A DNA stretch of 64,000 nucleotides from Beijerinckiaceae bacterium. Lineage in GTDB: Bacteria > Pseudomonadota > Alphaproteobacteria > Rhizobiales > Beijerinckiaceae. How positions within the stretch are numbered: the stretch's first letter is position 1; every line of letters starts with the position of its first letter. The DNA lies in assembly GCA_947452455.1 (NCBI GenBank), contig CANGBX010000005.1:186001-250000 (forward strand), given 5' to 3'. Of this stretch, positions 53,864-63,409 are shown in pieces. The position numbers and the translations under genes are program-made. The notes under the pieces are model-generated. The model made no database searches and was not told the DNA's origin. It worked only from the letters and a program-made list of their open reading frames with translations.

Positions 53864-54329
53864 GGGCCAGATTTCATGAGAAATGTCATAGTCTATTTGA
53901 CTTCTGTCAGGGCTACAGCGAGCGCCTTACACCTGCATTACAAGTCAACACAGCTAAGCTTAAGGCAATCAATTTTTTCGTGATCCAAGCACTTCAGTCC
54001 GTTTGCGGATGCATGAGTTTGTTCGTGCACGGGTTCAGTATGAATATCTGAGGTTCTAAATTATGCTCTAGTGTGAAGGTTACTCCGTTGGTCTCATTCT
54101 TATTATTACATTTATAGCAAAGAATGCCCGTCATTTTGAGCAAAACGATTAGCAACTTGATTCGATGTAAATGTAATAGCAGACAAATATTCTGCGAATA
54201 TTATTCGTATGATTGGCCGTGTGTTTGATGTTTTAAGTGTTAACTCAATAAAGTTGAATGAACTCACATCATCAAACTATTTCTTTAGTTCCAATATCCA
54301 AAAGTCTTAAGAGAAAGAAGCTTTGAAAA
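53864..54329. other. AT-rich intergenic region with a small palindrome
   Basis: No gene is seen in these 466 bases. CGAATA-T-TATTCG at 54195-54207 is a perfect inverted repeat about 120 bases before the start of the glycan locus and could be an operator. Confidence 0.45.
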
Positions 54330-55508
54330 ATGCTAGTCCGTGGCACTAGGTTCAAATGTATTGCTCTAATGGGCTTTATATTTTTGTCTTCAAATTCTTA
54401 TTCCTGCGCAGACGAAGCTGTCATCTTGATTGATGCGGAATTCGGCATTCCTACCAGCACTTCTGCGCAAGCTATCGAGCTGGGTGCCAAAATTGCCGCT
54501 CGGGAGATTAATGGGTCCGGTATTCTTGGTGATCGAAAACTGACAATCCGCACTTCAAACAATCGCGGCATTTCGGCGGTTGCCGTCGATAACTTCATCG
54601 ATGCTGCGAAAGATGCTTCAGTCATTGCTGTCATGGGTGGGAAATTCAGCCCAGTTCAGCAGGAAGTTGTGCCTCTTACACGCGATCACTCCCTCATGCT
54701 CTTGAACCCGTGGGGCTCTGCCGACGGGATTGTTGATAACGGCATAAACCCCAACTGGGTTTTCCGTGCTTCTCTCAAGGACGAATGGGCGAGTTCGGCG
54801 TTTCTCCTGGAGGCCAAGCGTCGTGGTTTCTCCAAGGTTGGGCTTATTCTGCCCAATACATCATGGGGGCGTAGTGGCCAGGCAGCTATTAATAAACAGG
54901 CTATGTCAATGTCCGTCACCATTACTGGCGAGCGCTGGTATAATTGGGGAGAGAGATCACTTGTTCAGCGTTATCTCGATCTTATAGAGGGCGGCGCTGA
55001 AATCATTATTCTTGTAGCCAATGAGCTTGAGGGATCGGTTTTAGTTAAAGAGGTTGCCTCTCTCGAGGAGGGAAGGCGCCGACCTATCCTTTCTCACTGG
55101 GGAATAACCGGCGGCGAATTCGAGCAGATGACGGCGGGCGCGCTGCATCTGGTGGATTTGACTGTTATTCAGACTTTTAGTTTCCATCGGATACGAACGG
55201 CGCGTGCAAAAGAACTTCTCAACTCCGTTTTCAATGAGACGGGTGTTGCGGAAATACATAAAATAAAAAGCCCAGTTGGTATAGCACAGGCCTATGACCT
55301 TACTTGGTTTTTAGCACTTGCTATGCAGCGGGTTAGGATAAATGACAGAAATGCTTTGCGGAAAGAAATGGAAAAATTACCTTCTTTTTCTGGGGCGGTA
55401 AAAAATTACGAGCGGCCGTTCACCGAGGTAAATCACGAGGCTTTGTCGATCAACGAGGTCTTCTTTGCTCGGTATGCTAAGGAGGGCGGCCTTCTGCCGA
55501 TCGATTAG
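54330..55508 (+). CDS. Type I periplasmic binding protein (Peripla_BP_6), likely sensor
   Basis: A 392-residue protein with a signal peptide (to about residue 26) and the LivK-like two-lobe plan: DAEFGIPTSTSAQAIELGAK, VMGGKFSPVQQEVVPLTRDH, LLNPWGSADG, and a second lobe with SHWGITGGEFEQM. No permease or ATPase genes accompany it. Its stop TAG is followed at once by the ATG of a membrane diguanylate cyclase, so it more likely presents a ligand to the cyclase than feeds a transporter. First gene of the glycan locus. Confidence 0.85.
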   Translation: MLVRGTRFKCIALMGFIFLSSNSYSCADEAVILIDAEFGIPTSTSAQAIELGAKIAAREINGSGILGDRKLTIRTSNNRGISAVAVDNFIDAAKDASVIAVMGGKFSPVQQEVVPLTRDHSLMLLNPWGSADGIVDNGINPNWVFRASLKDEWASSAFLLEAKRRGFSKVGLILPNTSWGRSGQAAINKQAMSMSVTITGERWYNWGERSLVQRYLDLIEGGAEIIILVANELEGSVLVKEVASLEEGRRRPILSHWGITGGEFEQMTAGALHLVDLTVIQTFSFHRIRTARAKELLNSVFNETGVAEIHKIKSPVGIAQAYDLTWFLALAMQRVRINDRNALRKEMEKLPSFSGAVKNYERPFTEVNHEALSINEVFFARYAKEGGLLPID

Positions 55509-57005
55509 ATGTTTTTGGGATCGGGAAAGTCAACAATCGAAAAATCGATACGGATTGGTATCGTTGCTATTTCTTTTCTGGCAGTTGTTTCTATGGCCAC
55601 GGTGGGCGGGAAACTGGCCGCCGATGCATCAAAGTCGACGCTGCAGGACCTGACAGATATTTCGCGCGAAGCGGTTTTCGCTCGCTTGCGAAAGAATGTG
55701 ACTTTACATGTCCGTGAATTCCAGGAAATGGCTAATTCGACTGTTTTGGCGACATCTTTGACCGATACGGTGGGGCGAGAAGGTTACGTAGCACCGTTTT
55801 TGGAACAGCGTACGCGTGCTACTTACATGTCTTTCAGTCTTTATGATTACCGGGGACGTTTACTGATTACTGTCGGAGAAAAACTACCGTCTGCGTTATC
55901 TGCAAGCAAAGTTATTAGCGAGGAGAGTAAACTCTATATCAGCATGGATAGTGGCCGGATTATCATTGGATCTCCTATCCTATTCATCGGCGACAATTTG
56001 CCAATTGGTTACCTGATCGGCAACATTCCCGCTTCCAATCTGATAGATGATGCAATTCTGATTGTTGATAGGTTTTTCAATGCGGATGTTGAATTGCGCG
56101 CGACCAATTCATCTTTTACGGATCAAAATCTTATTTACAGAGCAGGTACAACGGCTCTCATCGCTTCGATTTCCATCAGTCCCTCATCTAGTCTCGTACC
56201 CGAGGTCGTTCGCAAATTCAGTATTTTTGGAATTATCGCTTCTACCTTTATTTTATTGTTAAGTTTTTTTGTCGCGCGTATCATTGCACGCCTGATATCC
56301 GCACCTATTGTTAATTTGACAAAAGAAGTAGTAAGTCCTGTCGGCCCGACAATCCTTCCGTCAAAACAAGGATTAGTTCTCGAGGAGGTGGAATTTCTCA
56401 GGAATGCTCTTCACAGAGCATTCGAGCAGCGCCGTGCAGCGATAGAGCAGCTAGAAACTGCTGTAAGGATTGATTCTCTGACAGGATGTTTGAGCCGTGT
56501 AAATTTCGAGTTGGAAGCGCGATTAGCGCTTGAATTAGCATTGCGATTTGAAGCTGATTTGGCGCTTGTTTATCTCGATCTAGATAAGTTCAAACAAATA
56601 AATGATGAATACGGGCACGATGCTGGTGACGAGGTGCTCAGGGCTATTTCTGCTCGCATCAGGTCACGCCTACGTCAAACCGATCTTTTTGGTCGTCGCG
56701 GCGGAGACGAATTTGTCATTCTTTTGCAGCCTGCCGGTACCAAAGAGGATATTTCATACCTTGTTTGGGAGATTTCTCAGAGCATTAAAATACCCATAGA
56801 TGTCGGCGTAACATCTTTAACAATTAGTGCCTCTTTTGGCGTCGCTCTCTTTTGGGAGGACGCTGACTCGCTCGATGGGCTTCTCACGAGCGCTGACCGT
56901 GCGATGTATGAGGCAAAAAAACTTGGCAGAAATCATCTGGTCTTTGCTGACGGCTTGGCGATGTGCCTGAAAGGACCACCCTGGGAGCAATCGATGGTGC
57001 AGTAA
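55509..57005 (+). CDS. Membrane diguanylate cyclase (GGDEF)
   Basis: A 498-residue protein with helices at about residues 10-32 and 240-265 flanking a periplasmic sensor region of some 200 residues. A linker and a GGDEF domain (about 335-490) follow. The active site reads RRGGDEF and the product-inhibition site RQTD lies five residues before it, both intact, so it should make c-di-GMP and be feedback-limited. DLDKFKQINDEYGHDAGD is the metal-binding loop. It adjoins the binding-protein gene without a gap. Confidence 0.92.
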   Translation: MFLGSGKSTIEKSIRIGIVAISFLAVVSMATVGGKLAADASKSTLQDLTDISREAVFARLRKNVTLHVREFQEMANSTVLATSLTDTVGREGYVAPFLEQRTRATYMSFSLYDYRGRLLITVGEKLPSALSASKVISEESKLYISMDSGRIIIGSPILFIGDNLPIGYLIGNIPASNLIDDAILIVDRFFNADVELRATNSSFTDQNLIYRAGTTALIASISISPSSSLVPEVVRKFSIFGIIASTFILLLSFFVARIIARLISAPIVNLTKEVVSPVGPTILPSKQGLVLEEVEFLRNALHRAFEQRRAAIEQLETAVRIDSLTGCLSRVNFELEARLALELALRFEADLALVYLDLDKFKQINDEYGHDAGDEVLRAISARIRSRLRQTDLFGRRGGDEFVILLQPAGTKEDISYLVWEISQSIKIPIDVGVTSLTISASFGVALFWEDADSLDGLLTSADRAMYEAKKLGRNHLVFADGLAMCLKGPPWEQSMVQ

Positions 57006-57102
57006 TTTACCTTTGCCGGGTCACTTTGTTCGGGCGTGTTGACGAGAGCAACACCAGGATTAGTTTTAATATCGTCCACTCTTGATTTTGGTAGTTGAAA
57101 CT

Positions 57103-57471
57103 ATGGCTAATCAGACAAGTCGTCTAACTTCTTCAGTTGCTATTGGTCGTTTTCAGGCCCGTTTTAATCCTGGAGGATCAGTATTTGCTTTTGTTGACGG
57201 CTCCCGTCTTGATGTCCTTGATATTAGCGAAAGTGGATTTCGTCTTAAAGCCGCAAGTTACAAGGTGGGAGATATTCTGAAGCCCGATATCGTTTTCAAC
57301 GATGAGCTTGGCATCAGCGGCTGGCGTATCAATGTTGAATGCGTTTGGACTACAGATCAAGAAGCCGGCTTCCGGTTTATGCTGGGACGCTTTGCACGGT
57401 GCTTGAGCTCTCGACTGGCAAAAAGCCATTTTCATAAGCCCTTAAGGGTACTGAGCGGCAATGAAGTGTGA
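57103..57471 (+). CDS. Stand-alone PilZ-domain protein
   Basis: A 122-residue protein with a PilZ-like core: LDVLDISESGFRLKA carries the DxSxxG motif (near residue 45), with a short N-terminal stretch containing basic residues (R at 7 and 16) that could supply the RxxxR part. It probably binds c-di-GMP and acts on a neighbour, with the glycosyltransferase at 58879 the obvious partner. The start at 57103 is preferred; the Shine-Dalgarno is weak. Confidence 0.75.
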   Translation: MANQTSRLTSSVAIGRFQARFNPGGSVFAFVDGSRLDVLDISESGFRLKAASYKVGDILKPDIVFNDELGISGWRINVECVWTTDQEAGFRFMLGRFARCLSSRLAKSHFHKPLRVLSGNEV

Positions 57472-57640
57472 TGCTTCATTTGAGTTCACCGTGATCATTA
57501 AAATTGTGCCAAGTATGTTCTGAAATTAAATAATAGTTTCTGTAGTTTCAAACAAGTAAAGTGCATGAAAATACAGGTCTGTTTCTTTTACTAATAGATA
57601 AAATTCGCCCCACTCCAGTTTGTCCATGAGAGAGTTTAAG

Positions 57641-58879
57641 ATGAATTTGAGAATTGGATTGTCGCAATATAGGTCTTTGTGGTTACTCGGAATTTTTGTA
57701 TCCACCATCCTTGGCGCATCTTATCCATTGCAATCTTTAGCCGTAGAGCTTGCTAAGAAAGATGTTCTTGTTGCAGAGGCAGAGCGTAGCCGAGGGAATC
57801 TAGATAAGCAGCTCAAAGCCGCTTACGCGCTAATCGCGGAAAACGACCCGCGCTCAATTCTCTATCTTGAGCGGGCATCAAAAATTGCACCTGCAAATGC
57901 AAAAATCTTTGAGCAGATGGGTTACGCTCGTTTGAAGGCTGGTGATTATGCCGGCGCAGCTACAGATTTCAAATCTGCGCTTCAGCTGGAACCTGAAAAT
58001 CCGAAACTTCGCATGCAGCTCGTTTATACTGAGGATGCGATGGGCAAGCGGCGTGCTGCCGCGATTGAGGCCAGAGGCGTAGCGCTCTCCGCATCGCAAT
58101 TTTCAGCTGACGGGTGCCGCGCCTGGAGCAATCTTGTTGGTCTTCCTGATCGCATTTTTACTAAGCCATGGTTCGCTGAAGCTTATGCCGCACCGGAATA
58201 CAGAGCAGTCGGGCATGTGGCTGTCGTCCCCTTGCAGATGAGACTAGGTTATTCTTTGTCAGGTGATGACACACTTTCTGCTTATGCATCGTGGCGTTTA
58301 ACTCGTGATAATAGGTCGGGTCGCGCAGGCTTTTCTTCAGAAATCTATTTTGACAATACATCAATCATTGCAGGGGGACTTCGCCTGCGCCCCTATGGAG
58401 GCTTGCCACTTTATCTTTTTTCTGAATTCGGTGCCGCCCAAAGCCTGGTCGCAGATAAAGATGGAGAGACTTGGAAGCGGGATGTCAGGGTAGGTGCCGT
58501 TTTTGGTACTAAATGGCAGGCGCAAGACCCCGCTTGTGGTTCCGCAGCTTTTACAATGACGCCTGTTGTCGATGTTTACAGTGAGGCGATCTGGTACAGT
58601 CGGTATGAGAATTTGATTGGCTTTGCGCGTACGCGCGCTGGTTTTCGTGTCTTAGAAAGCAAGGATTTTAACGTCGAGTTATATAGCCTTGCGGCTTTAA
58701 ATAGTGACAGCGCCGGCCGTCGTGACAACAGATTTTATGAAGTCGGTTTCGGTTTGGCGTTCAATCTTCTTGATCCGCTCCGCCTTACGATCCGTGCAGA
58801 AGGCGTAGAGGTCAAGAGATCTTTAGGTGGCTCGCTTTTTGACCGTCGCTTACGCCTCGAACAGGAGGCGCGTTTCTGA
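57641..58879 (+). CDS. TPR plus beta-barrel outer-membrane protein, NfrA-like
   Basis: A 412-residue protein with a signal sequence (about 1-35) and two to three TPR units (about 55-130, e.g. AKIFEQMGYARLKAGDYAGA). A C-terminal half of alternating strands ends in QEARF, as an outer-membrane barrel does. The gene overlaps the NfrB-like glycosyltransferase by one base. NfrA of E. coli (phage N4 receptor) has the same TPR-barrel build but is more than twice as long. Export of the polymer through the outer membrane is inferred. Confidence 0.75.
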   Translation: MNLRIGLSQYRSLWLLGIFVSTILGASYPLQSLAVELAKKDVLVAEAERSRGNLDKQLKAAYALIAENDPRSILYLERASKIAPANAKIFEQMGYARLKAGDYAGAATDFKSALQLEPENPKLRMQLVYTEDAMGKRRAAAIEARGVALSASQFSADGCRAWSNLVGLPDRIFTKPWFAEAYAAPEYRAVGHVAVVPLQMRLGYSLSGDDTLSAYASWRLTRDNRSGRAGFSSEIYFDNTSIIAGGLRLRPYGGLPLYLFSEFGAAQSLVADKDGETWKRDVRVGAVFGTKWQAQDPACGSAAFTMTPVVDVYSEAIWYSRYENLIGFARTRAGFRVLESKDFNVELYSLAALNSDSAGRRDNRFYEVGFGLAFNLLDPLRLTIRAEGVEVKRSLGGSLFDRRLRLEQEARF

Positions 58880-60315
58880 TGTTTGAGCTCTATCTAGATA
58901 CCTTGCAAGTCTCCGTCTGGTGTATGGCGATTGTTTATCTGATCAGCGGCCTCGATGAGCTGCTCTTTGATTCCGCTTTCATTGCGTGGAAGATATATTA
59001 CCGCTTTGTGCTGCTTAGAGGTCGCCAGCGGCTTCGGCTCTCAACTCTTCAGGCCAAAGACGAGCAACCAGTCGCCATTATGATTCCGGCGTGGAAGGAA
59101 GCCGCTGTAATAGCAGGAACCTTGCGCAATGCCATCCGCGAGATTGATTACGAAAGCTATGTAATATTTGTCGGAATCTATCCAAACGATACCGAGACCC
59201 ACGAAGCTGTGCTTAGTGTTATTAAGGAATTTCCATCGCGCATCCGCATTGCGCTTGTTTCCCATGACGGTCCGACGACAAAATCGGACTGCCTGAATGC
59301 CATCGTTAGTGCGTCAAAGGTGTGGGAGAAAGAAATTAATAAGCAGGTTGAAATCTATGCCCTGCATGATGCAGAAGATTTTGTTCCACGTTACGGACTG
59401 AAAGTTTTTAATTACCTTATGCCCCAAAAAGCCGTCGTTCAATTGCCGGTCTTTCCGATGATAGTTCCTTGGTATTCTTTTACCGAGGGGCATTATCTTG
59501 ACGAATTTGCTCAAGTGCATGTCAAGGATATGCGCGTGCGCGAATGGCTTACGGGTGGTGTTCCAAGTGCTGGTGTTGGTACGGGCTTCAGTCGCAGCGC
59601 GCTGGAGCTTGTTTGGAATGACGAGGCTGGCGGTGCATTCCGTGAAGATCTACTAACAGAAGATTATGAAATCTCGATGCAATTACTAAGGTGCGGTGCT
59701 AGTTCAGCATTTTTTGACGGGATCGTTCGCGATGGGGATCTGCCTATCCCGTCAATGCGTCTGTGGTCTCTGGCAGGCATGCCAGCGGTGCGTGGGCGAT
59801 TTCCGGATAAATTCTGGGCATCCGTAAGACAGAAGACCCGGTGGACACTTGGTATCACGCTTCAGGGCTGGGAGGACCTTGGATGGGGCGGCACTTTCTT
59901 CCAAAAATATATGTATTTCCGTGACCGTAAACCGATTTTCACCAACATTGCCAATGTAGGCATTTATCTCCTGCTGCTGTTTTGGCTTATTCCTTCTCTG
60001 ATCGACGCGCTTTTTTTCAGCGGAACCTTGATGCCGCCGCTATATGAGGAGGGCTCCCTTCTCGAGAAAATAATAATGATTAATTTAGCTATTCTAGTCG
60101 TCTTTATGTTTGTCCGTGCTGCTTGTACGTGGGTCGTCTTCGGTCCGACCCAAGCAATTTTGTCTTTACCACGTCTTATCTGGGCAAATGTCATCAATTT
60201 CATGGCATGCATACGTGCTCTGAAGCAATTTACAATTGCCCGTATGCGGAGGCAGAAGCGGATTGCGTGGGAAAAGACTGAACATTCAGCGCATCCCGAA
60301 GTCACACCGCCATGA
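58879..60315 (+). CDS. NfrB-like family 2 glycosyltransferase without MshEN domain
   Basis: A 478-residue membrane glycosyltransferase: helix (about 10-30), catalytic domain with AIMIPAWKEAAVIAGTL, YALHDAEDFVPRYG (DxD-like), LLTEDYEISMQLL and KTRWTLGITLQG (QxxRW-like), then three to four helices. It ends at WEKTEHSAHPEV, the point where E. coli NfrB continues into its c-di-GMP-binding MshEN domain. The TPR-barrel, EAL and WecB genes overlap or adjoin it. Using the WecB product UDP-ManNAc is the natural guess. Confidence 0.85.
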   Translation: MFELYLDTLQVSVWCMAIVYLISGLDELLFDSAFIAWKIYYRFVLLRGRQRLRLSTLQAKDEQPVAIMIPAWKEAAVIAGTLRNAIREIDYESYVIFVGIYPNDTETHEAVLSVIKEFPSRIRIALVSHDGPTTKSDCLNAIVSASKVWEKEINKQVEIYALHDAEDFVPRYGLKVFNYLMPQKAVVQLPVFPMIVPWYSFTEGHYLDEFAQVHVKDMRVREWLTGGVPSAGVGTGFSRSALELVWNDEAGGAFREDLLTEDYEISMQLLRCGASSAFFDGIVRDGDLPIPSMRLWSLAGMPAVRGRFPDKFWASVRQKTRWTLGITLQGWEDLGWGGTFFQKYMYFRDRKPIFTNIANVGIYLLLLFWLIPSLIDALFFSGTLMPPLYEEGSLLEKIIMINLAILVVFMFVRAACTWVVFGPTQAILSLPRLIWANVINFMACIRALKQFTIARMRRQKRIAWEKTEHSAHPEVTPP

Positions 60316-61010
60316 TCAAACCAATAGATCTCATTTGCGTTGCGCAAAAAATAATTAATGCTTCGAATGGCTGCATCGAATATGTCGAGCTTCTTTGCCG
60401 GCTAGACGGTGTGCCAGAAGCCGATATCGAGGCCTATTTTGATAGTCTCGACACGAGCAAAAGGCTTGATATCGCCCTTTGGCAGATCGGTCTTGCTTCG
60501 GAACTATATGAACGTTCCGGGCTGATTTCTTCGATAAATATTGACCATAATCTGCTCACCGACAGGGTCAGCCGTTTCATATTACTTACCCAGTTAATGC
60601 AGTCATCAGTCCACTCCATTCTCGAATTTACAGAGCGGCATCAGCTGCCGGATAAAGAGACACTCGACACATTCCATCAAACCCTCAGAACACGGGGTTT
60701 CAGGTTTGCTTTGGATGATTTTGGTTCACGGTTTTCAAATGACGAAAAGATCTTCAAGCTGTTCGACTGCGTAAAAATTTCTGGAGAGTTAGCAGCCCGC
60801 TGCGTGACAGAAGAGCCTGTGCGCAGGATGCTCATCCAAGCTCTTGCAGACATATCGTCGGCAGGCTGCACTCATGTTGTGGAGGGTGTTGAAACCAAGG
60901 CTCAATTCGAAACCTTGTTCAGGCTCGGCTTCCGGAGCTTTCAAGGGTTTCTTTTTCATCGTCCCGAGCCCATCACATCGGTCTCCAGTTTTCCGGTCCA
61001 GATCCCATGA
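60312..61010 (+). CDS. EAL-domain c-di-GMP phosphodiesterase
   Basis: A 232-residue protein that is an EAL domain alone. The signature residues are visible: YVELLCRL (the EAL position), SINIDHN, LEFTERH, FALDDFGSRF, CVKISGEL, VVEGVETKAQF and FQGFLFHRP. The E, N, E, DD, K, E and Q expected for catalysis all appear present, so it is probably active. It overlaps the glycosyltransferase gene by ATGA and wecB by four bases, placing c-di-GMP breakdown next to the synthase. Confidence 0.9.
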   Translation: MIKPIDLICVAQKIINASNGCIEYVELLCRLDGVPEADIEAYFDSLDTSKRLDIALWQIGLASELYERSGLISSINIDHNLLTDRVSRFILLTQLMQSSVHSILEFTERHQLPDKETLDTFHQTLRTRGFRFALDDFGSRFSNDEKIFKLFDCVKISGELAARCVTEEPVRRMLIQALADISSAGCTHVVEGVETKAQFETLFRLGFRSFQGFLFHRPEPITSVSSFPVQIP

Positions 61011-62107
61011 CTAGAACCTTGCTTTCCATTGTCGGAACTAGGCCTGAAGCCATTAAAATGGCCCCCGTTGTTAAAGAGCTACGAAAGTCAAAGATTTTTG
61101 ACGTCCAACTTGTCTCGACCGGCCAGCACAGGGAATTGCTGCGGCAGACGCTAAATAGTTTTGGCCTTGCTCCGGACTTGGAGCTTGGGGTCATGCAGGC
61201 CAATCAATCTCTTGGCGGTCTGACTGCGAATTTGATTTCGGCGTTAGATCCCGTTTTTGATGAATTGAAACCTGACATGGTCATAGGGCAAGGTGACACG
61301 ACCTCAGTGATGGTAGCCTCGCTATTGTCATTTTATCGGCGCATTCCCTTTTCCCACGTTGAAGCCGGATTGCGCACGGGAGATATCCATTCTCCCTTTC
61401 CTGAAGAATTCAATCGCACTGTAGCGGGTCGTGTTGCAGCGTTACATTTTGCGCCGACACAGCGCTCAGTCGACAACCTTTTAAGAGAAGGCGTCGAAAG
61501 TAGCCGTATTCATCTGACGGGTAACACTGTAATTGACGCTTTGTTGTGGATGTCGAAGCGTGTCGGTGCCCCGTCTATTACTACTCTCCCTGGCCGTCGT
61601 TTGATACTTGTGACATGTCACAGGCGAGAAAATTTTGGCAAGCCAATGCAAAATATTTTTGAGGCTTTGAAGCGTATCATAACTTACCATCCAGATTGTG
61701 AGATTGTTTTTCCAGTCCATCCCAATCCGAATGTGCGCAATCCAGTTTACGCCAAGCTCGGGAATGAAAGCCGCATTCATCTCGTTGATCCCCTTTGCTA
61801 CGAAGATCTCGTCTCCATGATGAAAGCATCCTACTTCGTGATGACGGACAGTGGCGGCATTCAAGAAGAGGCGCCCTCCCTGTGTAAGCCTGTGCTAGTT
61901 CTTCGTGAGTCTACAGAGAGGCCCGAAGCCGTCGAGGCTGGCGTTGCGGAAATTGTTGGTGTCGATCAAGACAAGATCTTTGAACGTGCAAGCCGATTGC
62001 TCTCTGATCCCGTCTATTATGCGCGCGTTGCAACTGGCGCAAATCCATATGGTGACGGACTAGCCACGGGCAGGATAGTGTCCGCAATAAATTCTTATTT
62101 TCAATGA
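61007..62107 (+). CDS. wecB: UDP-N-acetylglucosamine 2-epimerase (non-hydrolysing)
   Basis: A 366-residue GT-B-fold enzyme: SIVGTRPEAIKMAPVVKEL at the start, GDTTSVMVASL, HVEAGLRTGDIHSPFPEE, TDSGGIQEEAPSL and LRESTERPEAVEAG. It makes UDP-ManNAc from UDP-GlcNAc. Located as the last gene of the locus and overlapping the EAL gene, it should provide the sugar donor for the NfrB-like enzyme. No ManNAc dehydrogenase (wecC) is near, so the sugar is probably used as ManNAc. Confidence 0.94.
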   Translation: MTRTLLSIVGTRPEAIKMAPVVKELRKSKIFDVQLVSTGQHRELLRQTLNSFGLAPDLELGVMQANQSLGGLTANLISALDPVFDELKPDMVIGQGDTTSVMVASLLSFYRRIPFSHVEAGLRTGDIHSPFPEEFNRTVAGRVAALHFAPTQRSVDNLLREGVESSRIHLTGNTVIDALLWMSKRVGAPSITTLPGRRLILVTCHRRENFGKPMQNIFEALKRIITYHPDCEIVFPVHPNPNVRNPVYAKLGNESRIHLVDPLCYEDLVSMMKASYFVMTDSGGIQEEAPSLCKPVLVLRESTERPEAVEAGVAEIVGVDQDKIFERASRLLSDPVYYARVATGANPYGDGLATGRIVSAINSYFQ

Positions 62108-62353
62108 AAGTTTAAAGAAAAGTTCAATGTATGAATGGCATGGCAATTATTAAGAATAGCTGGCTGCAACTGGTCAGTCCGTAAAAAATTACGCATAATT
62201 AAAGACTTATGAGCCTGAATGAATGTTAGCAAAATGGTCCAAATGTAGGTTTAAAATATTGGACGGCCCCGATCCTGGGTTCAAGCTACAAGTTCTGAAT
62301 ATATTTTGAATGATTTATCGCTCTAAGTAATTTAGCTTGCTGAATATAAAAGA

Positions 62354-63349
62354 CTAAATTGTAGAGGGATTAAGATCATTCAAATGACTTTCCCATTTGA
62401 GTGTATGTCTAATAATCTTCTCTAGGTCTGTATGCAAAGGAAGCCAATCAAGTTCGCGTCGGGCCAAGGCGTTCGAGGCAATAATAATTGCGGGATCACC
62501 CGCACGGCGGCCTGAAAGGCGGACCTCAAAATTTGAGCCTGAGACCTGTTTGACCGCTCCTATGACTTCTAAAACGGAAAATCCCTGCCCATTGCCAATG
62601 TTGCAGGTAATGCTTGGTCGTCCCTTTCGTAGATGCTCGAGAGCGGCCATGCTGGCACAAACAAGATCTGTGACGTGGATGTAGTCGCGCACGCAGGACC
62701 CGTCTGGAGTTTGATAATCAGTACCATAAACATTTACGAGCTTGCGCTTACCCAATGCTGCCTGCACAGCTACATTTATGAGATGGGTGGCATTTCTACT
62801 GTTCTGGCCAGCCCGCCCATATGGGTCTGCGCCGCAGACGTTGAAAAATCTTAGCGTTACAAAATTTATTTTATGAGCTTGCGCCACATCTTCTATCATC
62901 CACTCCACCATAAGTTTCGATCTTCCGTATGGATTGATGGGGTTGGTCGGATTACCCTCTTTTATAGTTGGTAGCTTTGGCTCTCCGTAGACTGCGGCCG
63001 ATGAGGCAAATATAAAATGAGGGATATTAAATTTTTTGGCCTGATTTAATAAGGAAAAGGATTTTATGGCGTTGGTTTCATAATACCCTAGGGGGTCAGT
63101 GATTGAATTTGGCACGATAGTCTTTGCAGCTAAATGGATAATTGTATCGACCTTATAATGGACCAGTATATTGCTCAAAATTGTAACATCTCCATAGTCT
63201 CCTATGATCTGATTTGCTTCCGGGGGCAGGGCCCAGCCAAAACCGGTCGACAAATCATCTAGAACCACAACTTGCTCGCCCGCAGATAGCAAATCGAGTG
63301 CTATATGACAGCCAATGTAGCCGGCTCCACCAGTCAGTAGGACACTCAT
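62354..63349 (-). CDS. galE: UDP-glucose 4-epimerase
   Basis: A 331-residue extended SDR: NAD loop TGGAGYIGCHIALDLL, catalytic-type block SSAAVYGEPKLP and YGRSKLMVEW (YxxxK), and the substrate region FFNVCGADPYGRAG. It interconverts UDP-Glc/UDP-Gal (and possibly the N-acetyl forms), giving precursors for surface polysaccharide. It is convergent with wecB, with 246 bases of featureless AT-rich DNA between them. Confidence 0.92.
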   Translation of the reverse strand: MSVLLTGGAGYIGCHIALDLLSAGEQVVVLDDLSTGFGWALPPEANQIIGDYGDVTILSNILVHYKVDTIIHLAAKTIVPNSITDPLGYYETNAIKSFSLLNQAKKFNIPHFIFASSAAVYGEPKLPTIKEGNPTNPINPYGRSKLMVEWMIEDVAQAHKINFVTLRFFNVCGADPYGRAGQNSRNATHLINVAVQAALGKRKLVNVYGTDYQTPDGSCVRDYIHVTDLVCASMAALEHLRKGRPSITCNIGNGQGFSVLEVIGAVKQVSGSNFEVRLSGRRAGDPAIIIASNALARRELDWLPLHTDLEKIIRHTLKWESHLNDLNPSTI

Positions 63350-63409
63350 GACGACCTCAATTTTATTTATTTATAAAAGGGTTAGCTGTGCCCTTTACTA
63401 AATACCAAA

